From an uncultured Bacteroidota bacterium (GTDB lineage Bacteria > Bacteroidota > Bacteroidia > Bacteroidales > UBA12481), in NCBI GenBank assembly GCA_903851365.1, contig CAINOB010000062.1, positions 124,001 through 188,000 of the forward strand: a stretch of 64,000 nucleotides of DNA, written 5' to 3'. Each line of letters begins with the position of its first letter. The first letter of the stretch is position 1. This document shows, one piece after another, positions 42,466-50,434 of this stretch. Below the pieces are notes generated by a model that made no database searches, was not told where the DNA came from, and saw only the letters and a program-made list of their open reading frames with translations. The position numbers and the translations under genes were made by a program.

Positions 42466-43698
42466 TTAATTATGACTGTCCCCGATCTTTAGCCCGGGGG
42501 ATTTAGCTGAACCAAAAACTTCCATTAGCTTCTGATCCAGCGGACCAGGCTCTTCACTGTACCGGCCGATAATCATGCCCGAAGGATCAATCAGAATTTT
42601 TGTCGGCAGGGAATGGATACCGAACTTATCGGAAATATCATTGTCGTTTGGCAGGTTCTTCAACCGCTTCGCCATATCAAATCCCCTTAATACGTGACGC
42701 CAGGGCAGTCCGTCTTTTTCAACCGCCTTGCGCCAGGCATCAGGTTTTGAGTCATCATCCGAAATACCTATAAACTCGATACCCTGAACTTTAAGTTTTG
42801 CATATAATTCCTTCAGATGAGGATTGCCCTTCCGGCATGGGCCGCACCAGCTGGCCCAAAAATCAAGCAGGACATATTTACCTTTGAAATCAGAAAGTTT
42901 GAGCGAATCACCATTGATGTCAACAGTACTGAAATTTGCAGCAGGATTTCCCGGTGATCCGTTACGAAGCTGTTTTATCTGTTTATCAAGTTCTTGGCCA
43001 TTTGCCGACTGCTGCAATTTTAATCCTAAATGATCGTAGAATCGCTGGAGTGTATCCAGTGGGAAGTCGTTGACATGATAGATAAGCATGTAGGCCGTTA
43101 CTGGTGATGAAGGATGGGCATTAAAAAATTTACGGTCCAGGTCAGTTAGCCTTTCGCTGAAAGGATCAAATTTCGCATGCAATTCATCTGCCTTTTCCTT
43201 TAGATCAGCAAGAGTAGCTTCATCCTTCTTCGCCTTCATAGCCTCCCGATATTTTCCGCTTGCTTCTTCGTAAGCTGCCTCCAGCGGTTTCCGCTCTGCC
43301 ATGACAGATGCTTTTGATTTGTTCAATTCTTCCAGTTCATCCTGAGCAGAAGATCCTCGAAAAATTCCGTTACTAAAATTGTTCAATTGAAGGTTGGCAG
43401 TTATGTTTGAAGGTTCCAGAAAGAAGCTGGCTGAGTTCATTTCATTCCTTTTCGCTTCCTTCAGCTGCAAATAAGCATTGGCGGGTTCATTTATTTTTCC
43501 CTGAAAGGAAAATCCGCCTTTATCAATACTGGAGCTGTCTTTTACCCTGTTACCCTTATTGTCGCTGTAATACAGATATAACCATCCTTCTTTCAACCCG
43601 TCGACGTGACCCTTCAGGATAAAATGATCTATTAAATTCCGCTGTGTACACGACACGAGGATTGAACAAATCAGAATTGCCAGTGATAGTTTTTTCAT
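42466..43698 (-). CDS. TlpA/ResA-like thiol-disulfide oxidoreductase lipoprotein with DUF4369-type domain
   Basis: 410 residues from the ATG at 43698, giving a lipoprotein signal ending ILVS-C17. Residues ~24-110 look like the DUF4369 domain (FILKGHVDGLKEGWLYLYYSDNKG...SSIDKGGFSFQGKI). Residues ~118-190 are a charged helical, probably coiled-coil, linker. The C-terminal thioredoxin fold has FWASWCGPCRKGNPHLKELY with redox cysteines C285 and C288. Such envelope proteins reduce disulfides, often for cytochrome c maturation; a multiheme cytochrome gene lies two genes upstream. It starts 13 bases after the Crp/Fnr gene and is followed after 19 bases by GH51. Confidence 0.88.
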   Translation of the reverse strand: MKKLSLAILICSILVSCTQRNLIDHFILKGHVDGLKEGWLYLYYSDNKGNRVKDSSSIDKGGFSFQGKINEPANAYLQLKEAKRNEMNSASFFLEPSNITANLQLNNFSNGIFRGSSAQDELEELNKSKASVMAERKPLEAAYEEASGKYREAMKAKKDEATLADLKEKADELHAKFDPFSERLTDLDRKFFNAHPSSPVTAYMLIYHVNDFPLDTLQRFYDHLGLKLQQSANGQELDKQIKQLRNGSPGNPAANFSTVDINGDSLKLSDFKGKYVLLDFWASWCGPCRKGNPHLKELYAKLKVQGIEFIGISDDDSKPDAWRKAVEKDGLPWRHVLRGFDMAKRLKNLPNDNDISDKFGIHSLPTKILIDPSGMIIGRYSEEPGPLDQKLMEVFGSAKSPGLKIGDSHN

Positions 43699-43711
43699 GT
43701 TTGATTCAGTT

Positions 43712-44407
43712 TTATCCATTTTCAGATATCCACCTCAATTTTTCCAGATTGAGTATTTCAATTTTTGAACAATCGGTTTTTATTATATCCTGTGAATCAA
43801 GTTCTTTTAAAATTCTTACCACACTTTCCTTAGCCATATTCGTATAATCGCCTAATTCTTGCCTGGTGAGAATAATATCGAAAACCGGGGACTTGAATAC
43901 CTCATCCGAAAAGAACAGTAGCGCTTCTGCAATTCGCCCGGCCATTTTTTTTTGAGTCAGGCTCACCAGTTTTTTATGCGCGACAAGCGCTTTGGCACTT
44001 AAATCCTTAATCATACCATTGGCAAATTCAGCATTCTGACGGATCAGCTGATTAATAATCTTAAAACTGATAAAGCAGGTGTGCACAGTAGTGAGTGCTG
44101 CTACAGAGTAAGCATAACGTTCATCAACAGGAACGCCAGGACCGATAATCAGATTCGAAGGCAAAACAATCTCGATTATATTATTGCTCCGTTCATGCCC
44201 TTCTATATAAGCCTTTGCCATCCCCTGGGAAAGAAAAATCGCACTCGCGGCCGGGGAACCCTGCTTGATCAATATCTCGCCAGGCTTAAAAGTTGCTTCG
44301 TATCTGTTTTCATCTACCAGCTTGATTTCGTCTTCTGAGAGGTTCTTGAAATTCTCCCAACTAGCCGGACAATTCTCGCAACTACTTATTATTCTTTGAC
44401 TTAACAT
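43712..44407 (-). CDS. Crp/Fnr-family transcriptional regulator
   Basis: 231 residues from the ATG at 44407; the longer reading adds only a TTG codon. An N-terminal cyclic-nucleotide-binding-type beta-roll (FKPGEILIKQGSPAASAIFLSQGMAKAYI) is joined by a long dimer helix to a winged helix (LTRQELGDYTNMAKESVVRILKELDSQDII), where Glu, Ser and Arg in KESVVRIL are the usual DNA-contact positions. A Cys pair C10-E-N-C13 lies at the extreme N-terminus, reminiscent of but not identical to Fnr cluster ligands. Its own promoter region contains a perfect TTGATnnnnATCAA palindrome, suggesting autoregulation and control of the divergent cytochrome gene. Confidence 0.88.
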   Translation of the reverse strand: MLSQRIISSCENCPASWENFKNLSEDEIKLVDENRYEATFKPGEILIKQGSPAASAIFLSQGMAKAYIEGHERSNNIIEIVLPSNLIIGPGVPVDERYAYSVAALTTVHTCFISFKIINQLIRQNAEFANGMIKDLSAKALVAHKKLVSLTQKKMAGRIAEALLFFSDEVFKSPVFDIILTRQELGDYTNMAKESVVRILKELDSQDIIKTDCSKIEILNLEKLRWISENG

Positions 44408-44484
44408 CAATAAGCAATTTATAAAAGCAAAAAATTAATTTTACTATTGCAAGTTAACAAACCCAATTAATATCACATCGAATG

Positions 44485-44498
44485 TTGATTAATATCAA
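44485..44498. promoter_or_regulatory. FNR/CRP-type binding palindrome TTGATTAATATCAA
   Basis: A perfect match to the FNR-box form TTGAT-N4-ATCAA in the 218-base divergent gap, 78 bases from the Crp/Fnr start and 127 bases from the cytochrome start. The surrounding sequence is AT-rich, so chance is not excluded, but the neighbour encodes a protein of the family that binds such sites. Confidence 0.65.
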
Positions 44499-44625
44499 TA
44501 TTAATTATCATATCTATCAATGTATAAACATCGATACATCATTTTGAACCTACCCGAAAAGGTAAAGGTGCTAATTACCTTGTAACCCGAAACTATCTAA
44601 CAATTAATAACTTTAATTTGAGACT

Positions 44626-45897
44626 ATGAAGAGCCTAATCAGACTATTAACACTTAGTGCTTTCGCTGCGTTCATGTTCACCGCATGCGAAGGACCGATG
44701 GGCCCCGCCGGTAAGGACGGAACCAACGGTACTAACGGAAAAGACGGATTGAATGGCCAGGATGCCAATTCATTCTGCGTAAAATGCCACAATACGGCTA
44801 ACTGGGCAGCTAAAACCGACCAGTACCATTTGTCGAAGCATTTCTATGGAACCTCAAGTGCAAGAAATACCAAGTATTGTGCAAGATGTCACACCAGTGA
44901 TGGATTCACCGAAGTTGTTACCCAGGGTAAATTTGTTGTTTCAAACGACATCCCGAACGGAGTAAGAATCAACTGCAAAACCTGCCACGCACACAGTGCA
45001 TTTGATTTTGCTGAAGATACAATGGCTCAGATCCTGACCCAGACCGAACCTGTTGCGTTGAACTACAACAACAATACTACAACAACAGATTATGGTAAAA
45101 TCAACAACCTTTGCGCAACCTGCCATCAGATCCGCGGTGTAACCTCCGTAAACTGGACTGATAGTTTAGGTGCCATCAAGACCTTCAACCAGCTGCCATT
45201 CTTCCCGTTTAACAAAGCAGGCCAGGATGATAAAGCCGATGTTAAATACCAGGTTGGGCAGAGTTTCGCCGTTCATGATGGCAACCAGACAAACCTCTTT
45301 ACCGGTACCAACGCCTATGAATATGCAGGTCAAACCTATACACGCACCTGGAAGCACTCGGCAAATGATTGTATCGATTGCCACATGAACCAATACAATG
45401 CAACTACCAAGACTGGTGGTCACTCTTTGATTGTTAATAAAGATGCTTGTACCGCTTGCCATGGTGGTGACAAAATCACCCCTGTTCAGGCTCTCATCGA
45501 TGCAAAACGCATTGAACTGGCTGAACTGCTGACTACCCGTAAAGTATTCAAGAAAGCCACAAGTACTGCCGGAGTTGTTTCTTACACAGCTGTGCCAAGT
45601 CACGACTTCTACGGAACCTTGTTCCCGACTACTGAAACCACAACTAAATTTGCTACCGCTCTGGCTTCCAATCCAACTGTTAGTCCTACTACCGGTTTGG
45701 TTGTTCCAGGAAACAAAGTTACCATGGCTGTGGATAAAGATTTCGCAACCAGAATTGGCCGTCCTTGGAAATATGGTGAATTGGGTGCCGCTTATAACTA
45801 TGCTTATATCACCAGCGAACTTTCGTTAGGTGTTCATAACCCGGTTTATGCACTTCAGCTTTTACAGAAATCAATTGATTGGTTGAAATCCAACTAA
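44626..45897 (+). CDS. Six-heme c-type cytochrome lipoprotein with collagen-like stalk
   Basis: The 423-residue protein has lipobox FTA-C21, followed at once by eight Gly-X-Y triplets (23-46: GPM GPA GKD GTN GTN GKD GLN GQD). Six CXXCH heme-binding motifs lie at 51-55, 85-89, 117-121, 163-167, 249-253 and 275-279. After ~285 there is a heme-free C-terminal region of ~140 residues. A lipid anchor with a collagen-like spacer suggests a cell-surface electron carrier standing off the membrane; the donor and acceptor are unknown. No porin or partner oxidoreductase is adjacent. Followed by a strong bidirectional terminator. Divergent from the Crp/Fnr-tlpA operon, with an FNR-type box between. Confidence 0.9.
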   Translation: MKSLIRLLTLSAFAAFMFTACEGPMGPAGKDGTNGTNGKDGLNGQDANSFCVKCHNTANWAAKTDQYHLSKHFYGTSSARNTKYCARCHTSDGFTEVVTQGKFVVSNDIPNGVRINCKTCHAHSAFDFAEDTMAQILTQTEPVALNYNNNTTTTDYGKINNLCATCHQIRGVTSVNWTDSLGAIKTFNQLPFFPFNKAGQDDKADVKYQVGQSFAVHDGNQTNLFTGTNAYEYAGQTYTRTWKHSANDCIDCHMNQYNATTKTGGHSLIVNKDACTACHGGDKITPVQALIDAKRIELAELLTTRKVFKKATSTAGVVSYTAVPSHDFYGTLFPTTETTTKFATALASNPTVSPTTGLVVPGNKVTMAVDKDFATRIGRPWKYGELGAAYNYAYITSELSLGVHNPVYALQLLQKSIDWLKSN

Positions 45898-45915
45898 TTA
45901 GTTACTGATAACAAC

Positions 45916-45948
45916 AAAAAAACCCGGCTGATTCAGTCGGGTTTTTTT
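45916..45948. terminator. Bidirectional terminator between cytochrome and acyltransferase genes
   Basis: AACCCGGCTG (45921-45930), ATT loop, CAGTCGGGTT (45933-45942) forms a ten-pair stem with one G-T wobble. It is flanked by an A-run on the left and a T-run on the right, so it can stop both convergent units. Confidence 0.88.
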
Positions 45949-45979
45949 ATTTAGTATCGGTGGACCCGCGGGTTCTCCC

Positions 45980-46795
45980 CTACTTTTTAAAACCTGACAG
46001 CTTTTGAAAATCTTTCAGGTTTTTTTGGATAAAATCGATAATCATTTTATTCTCCTCCTTACCCGATCCCGTAATATCCATGGGTTCACCAAAGGTGAAA
46101 TAAACATCTTTATTGTTTGGATCCAGGGGGCCCAGGTCCTTAACGAACCTACCGTTCAGCCAAAAATCCGTTTTGAGTGCAAATGGGATTACCTGAACAC
46201 CAGCTTTTGATGCCAGTTTAACGCCCAGTGAGTTAAATTCTTCGGGCCTGAATTCAATACGACGGGTACTTTGCGGGAAAATCGCCACCGACCGGCCAGT
46301 AGCTAAGATTTCCTGTCCACGGGTGATCACCTTTACCAGATCTTCGCGTGAATTGTGCCGGCTAACCACTATAGGATCACGCGATCGCATCACCGGTCCA
46401 AAGGCCCAGCTTTTAACCAGGGAATCCTTGACAACAAAAGTAACATCCTTGACTTGGGCGATAAGAAATGGCAGAACCATGGTCTCGAGGGTGCTCATGT
46501 GATTCCCTATAAAAACAACGGGACCTTTGCAATTCCTGATATTTTCAATTCCCGTAATATGAAATCGCCCGCCACAGCTTTCCAACAACTTCATTACCCT
46601 GATAGATGACCGCACCCATTGTTCAGTCGGATACTCGCCCCTGACTGAGAGCTTACGGGCATGGAAGTTTATCCTCAGAAACTTGTATTTGAAAAAGATC
46701 TGAAAATGAGGGAATAACTTATGAGCCCACAGCTTCGGTGCATTGGCAGGTGTATCGTAATGATCCTGTATGTTTAATGGCAAATTAAAATCCAT
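45980..46795 (-). CDS. PlsC-like 1-acylglycerol-3-phosphate acyltransferase family protein
   Basis: A 271-residue protein. The acyltransferase block is VFIGNHMSTLETMVLPF with H99 and, five residues on, E104, so the usual HX4D is HX4E here. SVAIFPQSTRRIEFRPEEFNSLGVKLASKAGVQVIPFAL follows in place of the common FPEGTRS block. The order and spacing fit the PlsC superfamily, but both changes leave the acceptor uncertain. Its ATG overlaps the 3' end of the patatin-like gene by 11 bases. It is the last gene of a three-gene lipid-related unit before the terminator. Confidence 0.78.
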   Translation of the reverse strand: MDFNLPLNIQDHYDTPANAPKLWAHKLFPHFQIFFKYKFLRINFHARKLSVRGEYPTEQWVRSSIRVMKLLESCGGRFHITGIENIRNCKGPVVFIGNHMSTLETMVLPFLIAQVKDVTFVVKDSLVKSWAFGPVMRSRDPIVVSRHNSREDLVKVITRGQEILATGRSVAIFPQSTRRIEFRPEEFNSLGVKLASKAGVQVIPFALKTDFWLNGRFVKDLGPLDPNNKDVYFTFGEPMDITGSGKEENKMIIDFIQKNLKDFQKLSGFKK

Positions 46796-47540
46796 CGGTA
46801 CTCAAGTCTTTTGTATAGGCATATGCCAGGTGGAAAAGTTCCTCAGCATACTTAACCCGAATAATATCATAACGGTCCACACCCGGTGGCTCAATATAAA
46901 GATCAGCCAGTTTCCCTGACTTGATAGTTGATTTATCGACACTAACATGAAATACCCTGGTGGCAATCTGCATTATATTTTCCAAATGGTCGGTGTCGTG
47001 TATCGGACTGATATTTACTGCGATAACCTTATCACAAATTTTGCGGACCGGCCGGATAGGCAAATTATCCATTACGCCGCCATCCACATAAAAATCATCG
47101 CCCATCTTTACAGGAGAAAACAGTACTGGAATGCTGGCAGAAGCCTCAACAATCTCAGCAAGCGGTCCGCTGCTCAGGTACTCAATTCTTCCTTTATTGA
47201 GGTTACACACGGCTACGATGAGAGGAACAGGCAAATCTTCCAGATTTCTATAGGGTACATGAAGCTTAATATGTTGCTTTAATCCTTCGAGCCGGATAAA
47301 ACCCTTCTTCGACATTTTAAATTGGGATATTTTCATGAAATCCTGCTCTTTCATAATCTGGAAGATCTCGTCAGGATTCATTCCGGAAGCCAGAAAAACC
47401 CCAGCGATCGCTCCAGCGCTGACCCCTGAAATAATGTCAGGTTTGATTCCCTTTTCATGCAATGCCTTTGCCACACCCAGATGAGCAAATCCACGTGCAC
47501 CGCCACCACCAAGAACCAAGCCTACAGCGTAATTAGTCAT
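46785..47540 (-). CDS. Patatin-like phospholipase
   Basis: The 251-residue protein has the oxyanion loop GGGGARG (11-17), nucleophile elbow GVSAG with S41 and the Asp box YVDGGVMDNLP with D153, the complete patatin Ser-Asp dyad. Length and layout match RssA/YchK-type cytosolic patatins that hydrolyse lipid acyl esters. It is eight bases downstream of the UroD-family gene and overlaps the acyltransferase gene, so deacylation and reacylation activities are encoded together. Confidence 0.88.
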   Translation of the reverse strand: MTNYAVGLVLGGGGARGFAHLGVAKALHEKGIKPDIISGVSAGAIAGVFLASGMNPDEIFQIMKEQDFMKISQFKMSKKGFIRLEGLKQHIKLHVPYRNLEDLPVPLIVAVCNLNKGRIEYLSSGPLAEIVEASASIPVLFSPVKMGDDFYVDGGVMDNLPIRPVRKICDKVIAVNISPIHDTDHLENIMQIATRVFHVSVDKSTIKSGKLADLYIEPPGVDRYDIIRVKYAEELFHLAYAYTKDLSTDGF

Positions 47541-47548
47541 TCGGTTTG

Positions 47549-48568
47549 TCAGTTTTCATCAACAACATCAAGCATTGCCCAGATATTCGCCTCTGGAGTA
47601 TTCGGTGGTATCGCGCAACCGGCATTTAATATAAAACGGTTCGATTTCCCCATTATTTTAATCAGTTCACGGGTCTTTGTTTTCACTTCATGAGCTTTTC
47701 CCATTGCGATCACACCACTGGGGTCAATATTACCAATCAGGGTTACCCGATCTTTAAAAACACTGGCGATCTTGTGAATATCTGTCTTATAATCAAGTTC
47801 CAAAGCATCGGCTCCGGTTTCAATCATGTCATTCAATATCAGCTCAGTATTCCCGCAGATATGCAAAGTATACGGTAAATCAGCCTTATGTGCCTCCTCA
47901 ACAATTATCTTCTCGTACGGGAATGCATATTTTTTATACAGTTCTGGGGATATCAGATCGGGACCGGCAGGACTATCGCCGTTGGAAAGCATATCACAGC
48001 CTGTTTGAGCCATCAGACGGATGAACTGTGTCGTAGCTTCGGTGCAATACTCCAGAAGCCCGATTTTATCCTCCTCCTCAGCAGTATAAAGATCCATCAT
48101 CCAATCGGCTGATCCCCTGACCATGCCGGCAAGCGAAAACGGTGCCTGATCGCAGTTCCCGCGGACGAAAATATCGTCACCAACATACCTCTTCACCAAC
48201 CTGACTGCTTCGAGCCAATTGTTGACATACAGATAATCCTCAATATTCACACCTGGCAGGTCGCGCCAATCCTTCAGGCTGGAAAGGATACCCAAATGAC
48301 AGCGTGCAGGCTCATTGTCTGGAAAATCAATAGGAACGCCAAGTGCTCCGGCAAGAGTTACCGTATCCATATCCACAAGTATCCCATCGAACTCATACTT
48401 TTCCACCGAACGCACCAGGGCTTCAGCCATGACAACAGGATCATCGCGGAACTGCTGCATGCTCACCTTGTACTCTCGGGCAGCCATCATGAAATTATGC
48501 AGCATAACAGGGACTTTGTCACTGGGCTGGCCTTTGAGGGCACTAGAAATTCGTTCTTTGTGGGTCAT
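47549..48568 (-). CDS. Uroporphyrinogen decarboxylase (URO-D)-family protein, methyltransferase-like
   Basis: 339 residues from the ATG at 48568 (MTHKERISSALKGQ). The start, the TLHICGNTELILNDMIETGADALELD block and NAGCAIPPNTPEANIWAML are the MtaA/CmuA-type URO-D pattern, where His and Cys residues bind zinc and corrinoid or thiol substrates are methylated. HemE-specific N-terminal R-x-P-x-W-x-M-R motifs are not seen, so true uroporphyrinogen decarboxylase is unlikely. The substrate is unknown; no corrinoid protein gene is adjacent. First gene of the unit with patatin and PlsC-like genes. Confidence 0.78.
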   Translation of the reverse strand: MTHKERISSALKGQPSDKVPVMLHNFMMAAREYKVSMQQFRDDPVVMAEALVRSVEKYEFDGILVDMDTVTLAGALGVPIDFPDNEPARCHLGILSSLKDWRDLPGVNIEDYLYVNNWLEAVRLVKRYVGDDIFVRGNCDQAPFSLAGMVRGSADWMMDLYTAEEEDKIGLLEYCTEATTQFIRLMAQTGCDMLSNGDSPAGPDLISPELYKKYAFPYEKIIVEEAHKADLPYTLHICGNTELILNDMIETGADALELDYKTDIHKIASVFKDRVTLIGNIDPSGVIAMGKAHEVKTKTRELIKIMGKSNRFILNAGCAIPPNTPEANIWAMLDVVDEN

Positions 48569-48615
48569 AATCAATGTGCTAATGTGAAAAAACACCAATC
48601 AATCGATACGCAAAG

Positions 48616-48900
48616 TTAGTGAGATCCGTGAGTATCGAGCCTGGCTTTTGTTGTTGATATTATTGAAGATAGTAACCTAATGATTTCCTGATTCTTTTCA
48701 AGTAAACCAATCGGCTTTGGGTAGTTCTTTGCTTCCGTACAAAGTAACAACCAATACTCTGTTTCATCTGTCTCTTTAGCAGCAATTTTCATCTTATGAA
48801 TAAAGTCGATATGGCTCTCCTCCAGCAAGTCAGTAAAGATTATGATCTCCAAGGCGAATTCAAAACTCTTTTTCAATGCCGGATTGGTCCCATTATCCAT
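48616..48900 (-). CDS. Shortened four-helix-bundle (S23/IVP-type) protein
   Basis: A 94-residue protein. The start (KKSFEFALEIIIFTDLL) and the later HIDFIHKMKIAAKETDETEYWLLL with IIRLLSSIISTTK are recognisable parts of the four-helix-bundle family related to 23S rRNA intervening-sequence proteins. The usual middle helix with a R-SGTSIGAN-EEA type motif is missing between DLL and EESHIDF, about 25 residues. It may be a decaying copy or a variant. It lies next to a run of AT-rich octamer repeats. Confidence 0.6.
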   Translation of the reverse strand: MDNGTNPALKKSFEFALEIIIFTDLLEESHIDFIHKMKIAAKETDETEYWLLLCTEAKNYPKPIGLLEKNQEIIRLLSSIISTTKARLDTHGSH

Positions 48901-48930
48901 TAATCATTATCTTAAATTTCTTCATTCTTT

Positions 48931-48967
48931 CATTAGCATATTAGCACATTAGCACATTAGCACATTA
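48931..48967. repeat. Tandem CACATTAG octamers abutting the sugar porter stop
   Basis: CATTAGCATATTAG followed by about three copies of CACATTAG, ending directly at the TAA stop of the porter. The first 14 bases recur inverted at 50296-50309 on the other side of that gene. Confidence 0.8.
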
Positions 48968-50281
48968 TTACATTTCTTCGAGTTTGCGTCCATTGGTTTC
49001 GAAAAGAAACTTGCGGAAAAAGAAGAAACTGATCAATGTGGCCACTGCATAAAAAAGAAAAATATACCCGATGCCTTTGCCGTTGGAGAAATAGGCGGCG
49101 ATGGTCGGGAAAAGAAATACTGTAATTGCATTAAAAAACCAGTGGGAGAAAGAGCCAATGGAGGCGCCCCTGGCACGTATATTATTGGGAAACATTTCCG
49201 ATAAAAGAACCCAGATAACCGCTCCTTGCGAAGAGGAAAAAAAGGCTACGAAGCCAACTAGCATGATGACCAGCGCAACTGATTTCATTCCGGAAATAAA
49301 GGCAAAAGCAAATAGTGTCAAAAAGAAGGTCATTCCGATGGAACCTGTGAGCAGCATTCTTTTTCGACCGATCTTATCGATCAAACGCATGGCTATGAGA
49401 GTAAATACAAGATTTGTTACCCCGATGATCACCGTTTGAAGAATGGCTGAATTCGTTGAGAACCCTGCAGTCCGAAAAATATCTGTCGTATAATACATCA
49501 CAATGTTTATCCCGGTAAACTGGTTAAACATACCAATGGCAATGCCGATCAGCACGAGTTTCAAATAGGGTTTTTTAAACAGGTATACTGATTTTCCCAG
49601 TACCTCGGTATCCACCGAATTTTGAATTTCCTTGATTAATTGTTCTGTCTCGGTTTCAGGATTTACTTCTTTCAGAACCCGCCTGGCCTGGACAATATCC
49701 CCCTTCATGACCAGCCAGCGAGGACTCTGACTGACAAAAAACAGCAAAACAAAAAACACCAAAGCAGGCAGGGCCCCGGAAATAAACATCCAGCGCCAGT
49801 TATTGATCCCGGTGTTCAGCAGCAAATAATCGGAGAAAAAAGCGACCAGGATACCGGTTACGATCGCCAGCTGAAAAGTCACAGCCAGCCTGCCGCGAAA
49901 GGCAGCGGGTGCTATCTCCGCGATATAAAGCGGTGATAAAACTGATGCGCCGCCGATGGCCAGACCGCCGATCACGCGAAAAATAATGAAGGAACTAAAA
50001 CTCCATGCGGTGCCACTTCCAATTGCAGATATAAGGAAAAGAAGAGCCAAAGCCCTCAACACCAGTCGTCTTCCAAAATAATCACCTGGTTTTCCAACGG
50101 CCAACGCACCCACAACACAACCAATCAGCGCAGAACTTACCGCCCAGCCCTTCATGGCATCGGTTAAACCAAAATGCTCGGTAAAAAAAGGTATCGCCCC
50201 ATTGATGACCGCCGTATCAAATCCAAATAGAAGCCCACCCAAAGCAGCGACGAACGTATATAAATACAGACTTTTATTCAT
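48968..50281 (-). CDS. MFS sugar porter family transporter
   Basis: The 437-residue protein has 12 hydrophobic segments. Sugar-porter signatures are GGLLFGFDTAVINGAIPF (15-32), GKPGDYFGRR (63-72), a GGLAIGGASVLSPLYIAEIAPAAFRGRL segment containing the family's R/K-G-R-L pattern, SQSPRWLVMKGD and QFTGINIVMYYTTDIF. It is close in type to XylE/GlcP proton symporters. The next upstream gene encodes a cellobiose 2-epimerase-like enzyme, so an aldose or disaccharide is a reasonable substrate guess. Confidence 0.9.
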   Translation of the reverse strand: MNKSLYLYTFVAALGGLLFGFDTAVINGAIPFFTEHFGLTDAMKGWAVSSALIGCVVGALAVGKPGDYFGRRLVLRALALLFLISAIGSGTAWSFSSFIIFRVIGGLAIGGASVLSPLYIAEIAPAAFRGRLAVTFQLAIVTGILVAFFSDYLLLNTGINNWRWMFISGALPALVFFVLLFFVSQSPRWLVMKGDIVQARRVLKEVNPETETEQLIKEIQNSVDTEVLGKSVYLFKKPYLKLVLIGIAIGMFNQFTGINIVMYYTTDIFRTAGFSTNSAILQTVIIGVTNLVFTLIAMRLIDKIGRKRMLLTGSIGMTFFLTLFAFAFISGMKSVALVIMLVGFVAFFSSSQGAVIWVLLSEMFPNNIRARGASIGSFSHWFFNAITVFLFPTIAAYFSNGKGIGYIFLFYAVATLISFFFFRKFLFETNGRKLEEM

Positions 50282-50285
50282 AACT

Positions 50286-50310
50286 TAATAATATGCTAAT
50301 ATGCTAATGA
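50286..50310. repeat. ATATGCTA repeats upstream of the sugar porter
   Basis: Two direct copies of AATATGCT in AATAATATGCTAATATGCTA. The 14 bases at 50296-50309 are the exact reverse complement of 48931-48944, so the porter gene is bracketed by inverted copies. Confidence 0.7.
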
Positions 50311-50398
50311 TAAGAAATTAAAAAAAGTGACCTTAAAGGTTAACTCTAAATTAATTGTTTCTAAAAGTATGAAATTCGGCTACAGTTCCTATTCTTCA

Positions 50399-50434
50399 AT
50401 TAGCATATTGCCACATTGGCACATTAGCACATTG
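50399..50434. repeat. Degenerate CACATTAG/CACATTGG repeats at the epimerase stop
   Basis: ATTAGCATATTGCCACATTGG then CACATTAG and CACATTG. The epimerase TAA stop (50424-50426) and its final Met-Cys codons are inside the repeat. Confidence 0.75.

Noticed and set aside
44565-44581. AAGGT-N7-ACCTT as a second regulatory palindrome before the cytochrome
   Set aside because: The arms are only five bases and the region is AT-rich, so chance is likely.
47549-48568. hemE (uroporphyrinogen decarboxylase)
   Set aside because: The HemE-specific N-terminal substrate-binding motifs are not seen; the His/Cys pattern is that of methyltransferase-like members.
48931-48967. CRISPR-like array
   Set aside because: Units are only eight bases with no unique spacers and no cas genes.
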